NCBI RefSeq assembly: GCF_009727155.1
Contig: NZ_WNWM01000002.1
Location: 2,418,001-2,482,000, forward strand
DNA length: 64,000 nt
Direction of reading: 5' to 3'
Source of the DNA: Pseudoduganella dura
GTDB taxonomy: Bacteria > Pseudomonadota > Gammaproteobacteria > Burkholderiales > Burkholderiaceae_D
Made by a program: the position numbers and the translations under genes. How positions within the stretch are numbered: the stretch's first letter is position 1; every line of letters begins with the position of its first letter. Positions 62,014 through 64,000 of the stretch are shown here, piece by piece. The notes under the pieces are model-generated. The model did no database searches and had not been told where the DNA came from. It saw nothing but the letters and a program-made list of their open reading frames with translations.

Positions 62014-63666
62014 ATGAACACACCACGCCATTCCACGCTTGCCCTTGCCGTTTCCATCGCGCTGACCCTGGCCGCCTGTGGCGGCAGCAGCAACCATAAC
62101 GATACCGGCACCCCGATGCCGACGCCGACGCCGGGCGTGCCGGTGGCCCCGGGCGATGTCTTCGCCCTGACCGCCGGCAACAGGCTGATCTCGTTCAACC
62201 GCGATACGCCGGCCACGGTGCGCACCACCGCCACGGTCTCCGGACTGCAGGGCGGCGAGAACCTGCTCGGCATCGATTACCGGCCGGCGGATGGCAAGCT
62301 GTATGGCGTGGGTTCGACGGGCCGCCTGTATACGATCGACACCGAGAGCGGCATGGCAACGCTGAAATCGACGCTGGCGGCCGATGCGGCCGACACGACC
62401 GCGCCATTCACGGCGCTGGCCGGCACGGACTTCGGCGTGGACTTCAACCCGGTCGCGGACCGGCTGCGCATCGTGAGCAACACGGGCCAGAGCCTGCGCA
62501 TCAACGTCGACACCGGCGCCACGACCACGGATGGCGCGATCAACGGCGGCGCCGCGACGACGCAGGTCACCGCATCGGCCTATACGAATTCGTTCGCCGG
62601 CACCGGCACCACCACGCTGTATGCGCTCGACACCGTCACCGACACGCTGTACATCCAGAATCCGCCGAACAACGGCACGCTGGCCACGCCGGCACCGCTG
62701 GGCATCGACGCCGGCAGCGCCAACGGCTTCGACATCGATGCACGCACCAACATGGGCTACGTGATCGCCACCGTGGGCGGCGCGCGCAACCTGTACAGCA
62801 TCAACCTGGCGGCGACCTCGAACGCGGCCACGCTGGTGGGCGCGGTGGGCGGCACGGAAGACATCCGCGGCATCGCGCTGCGCCCCGCCGCCGCGCCGGT
62901 GGTGCACGGCCTGACCGACGACAACCGCCTGGTCGGCTTCAAGGTAACCACGCCGAACACGATCGACACCACCGTGGCCGTCACGGGCCTGGGCGGCGGC
63001 GAAACGCTGCTGGGCATCGATTACCGGCCGAAGGATGGCCTGCTGTATGGCATCACTTCCACGGCGCGCATCGTCACGATCGACCCCGCGACGGGCGTCG
63101 CCACCGCGAAGGCCACGCTGATGGCCGATGCCGCCGATACCACGGCGCCCTACACGGCGATTGCGGGCACCGCCTTCGCCGTGGACTTCAACCCGGTGGC
63201 GGACCGCCTGCGCGTGATCGGCAACGGGGGCCAGAGCCTGCGCATCAACGTGGACACGGGCGCGACGACGACCGACGGCGCCATCAACCGCGCCAGCGGC
63301 GCGGCCACGGTCACGGCCGCCGCGTACAACAACAGCATCGCCGGCGCGGCGACGACGATCCTGTACGACCTGGACAGCGCCACCGACGTGCTGGCGATGC
63401 AGACGCCGCCGAACGACGGTACGCTGGTGGATGTGGGCCGGCTGGGCGTGGATGCCGCCGGCGACGGCGGCTTCGATATCGCCGGCGGCGGCAACGGGCT
63501 GGTGCTGGCGGCGCTGCGCACGTCGGCCGGCGGCGCAAGCACGCTGTACCGGATCGATTTGCTGTCGGGCGCGGCGACGCCGGTCAATGGCGCGGCAACG
63601 CCGGCCACGTCGGTGATCGGCAATGGCATTCCGGGGCTGCGCGATATCGCCATCGCGATCAAGTAA
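62014..63666 (+). CDS. DUF4394 domain lipoprotein with internal duplication
   Basis: The 550-residue protein has a lipoprotein signal (LALAVSIALTLAAC, Cys22), a Pro/Thr spacer (TGTPMPTPTPGVPVAPG), then two DUF4394 beta-propeller-like domains at about 45-295 and 305-550. Both have GGENLLGIDYRPADGKLYGV/GGETLLGIDYRPKDGLLYGI, TTAPFTALAGTDFGVDFNPVADRLRIVSNTGQSLRINVDTGATTTDGAIN blocks. It is probably outer-membrane anchored and exported. Function unknown. It converges on an anti-sigma-K gene, and DUF4394 genes are often near ECF sigma systems. Confidence 0.85.
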   Translation: MNTPRHSTLALAVSIALTLAACGGSSNHNDTGTPMPTPTPGVPVAPGDVFALTAGNRLISFNRDTPATVRTTATVSGLQGGENLLGIDYRPADGKLYGVGSTGRLYTIDTESGMATLKSTLAADAADTTAPFTALAGTDFGVDFNPVADRLRIVSNTGQSLRINVDTGATTTDGAINGGAATTQVTASAYTNSFAGTGTTTLYALDTVTDTLYIQNPPNNGTLATPAPLGIDAGSANGFDIDARTNMGYVIATVGGARNLYSINLAATSNAATLVGAVGGTEDIRGIALRPAAAPVVHGLTDDNRLVGFKVTTPNTIDTTVAVTGLGGGETLLGIDYRPKDGLLYGITSTARIVTIDPATGVATAKATLMADAADTTAPYTAIAGTAFAVDFNPVADRLRVIGNGGQSLRINVDTGATTTDGAINRASGAATVTAAAYNNSIAGAATTILYDLDSATDVLAMQTPPNDGTLVDVGRLGVDAAGDGGFDIAGGGNGLVLAALRTSAGGASTLYRIDLLSGAATPVNGAATPATSVIGNGIPGLRDIAIAIK

Positions 63667-63684
63667 GCAGCCCGCGGGCCGCGC

Positions 63685-64000
63685 CTACATCACCTTGACG
63701 GCGCGGCCGATGTACAGGATCGGTCCGGTCGGGCGGCCGATCGGCGAGCCCTGCTCCGGTTCCAGCGTGATCTCGAACAGCTGGTTCGGCTGCAGCGGCG
63801 GCAGTTTATCCAGGCGCACATTCACGGCCTTGCCCGGTGTGACGAGGCCCAGCGAGACCGGCCCCTTCCAGCCATCGGCCTTGGTCCACAGCTGCAGCGC
63901 GCGCTGCGCCGGCACGGCCGTCCTCACCAGCGGTTCGAGGCGGATCGTGTTCGAACCGGTGGCGCGGATCACCCAGCCCGGCGCCGCCGTCGAAGGCGTG
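63685..64000 (-). CDS. RskA-type anti-sigma factor, C-terminal part
   Basis: Only the last 105 or so residues are present; the frame continues beyond base 64000, so the GTG at 63972 is internal. GWVIRATGSNTIRLEPLVRTAVPAQRALQLWTKADGWKGPVSLGLVTPGKAVNVRLDKLPPLQPNQLFEITLEPEQGSPIGRPTGPILYIG fits the extracytoplasmic RskA domain, where a signal releases an ECF sigma factor. The sigma gene should lie beyond the window. It is 18 bases from the convergent DUF4394 gene. Confidence 0.8.
   Translation of the reverse strand, partial: TPSTAAPGWVIRATGSNTIRLEPLVRTAVPAQRALQLWTKADGWKGPVSLGLVTPGKAVNVRLDKLPPLQPNQLFEITLEPEQGSPIGRPTGPILYIGRAVKVM

Overview
This is a high-GC bacterial window that reads like the chromosome of a beta-proteobacterium, most likely Oxalobacteraceae of the Massilia/Duganella type. 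That assignment is an inference from Burkholderiales-style porin and LysR proteins, TonB receptors and a complete oxalate-catabolism locus; no rRNA or other marker gene is present. I see no tRNA, rRNA, CRISPR array or full-length transposase. About 60 protein genes fill most of the sequence.

Layout. (1) 1-4.4 kb: end of a SIMPL-domain gene, a PnuC vitamin transporter, a TPR-methyltransferase fusion, a decayed S8 protease gene split by a 173-bp MITE, and an O-methyltransferase. (2) 4.5-12.9 kb: a gallate/protocatechuate 4,5-type ring-cleavage locus. Aldolase, 4-oxalomesaconate hydratase and tautomerase run on the minus strand; a LysR regulator with a duplicated HTH, an aromatic-acid MFS symporter, gallate dioxygenase and a porin run on the plus strand. 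(3) 13-17 kb: an iron-siderophore block (SIP reductase, Fur box, DUF3649-PepSY-DUF3325 membrane operon) and a MarR regulator. (4) 17.1-24.8 kb: choline-O-sulfate use (LysR, choline sulfatase, betaine/choline ABC transporter) with a TonB receptor inside the operon. (5) 24.8-25.8 kb: a small tautomerase and a class II aldolase.

(6) 25.9-33.1 kb: a tight eight-gene minus-strand operon: GntR regulator, AprA-like flavoprotein, AprB-like 2x[4Fe-4S] ferredoxin, ABC binding protein with a NosL-like tail, permease, ATPase, HEAT-repeat protein and DUF971 protein. Its substrate is not evident; it is the best candidate for an undescribed system. (7) 33.3-37.5 kb: a DUF6928-like protein, a DsbA-like oxidoreductase, a LysR/MFS pair and a PAS protein. 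(8) 37.6-49.3 kb: oxalate catabolism (formyl-CoA transferase, oxalyl-CoA decarboxylase, Crp/Fnr-type regulator, oxalate:formate antiporter, FAH and PanE homologues, a second formyl-CoA transferase with a deacetylase-like gene). (9) 49.3-56.5 kb: NAD-linked molybdenum formate dehydrogenase fdsGBA-D with a ModE-like regulator, which would oxidise the formate released from oxalate. (10) 56.5-64 kb: a large TonB receptor with an esterase, an RMD1-family protein, a duplicated DUF4394 lipoprotein and the end of an RskA-type anti-sigma gene.

The clearest regulatory signal is a 14-bp palindrome of the FNR type (TTGAC-N4-GTCAA, or GTTAA) upstream of oxc, the antiporter and the second frc. It lies beside a Crp/Fnr-family gene whose recognition helix carries the E-x-x-S-R pattern of FNR. 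At two promoters a -10-like hexamer sits at an identical distance from the palindrome, which points to a small dedicated oxalate regulon.
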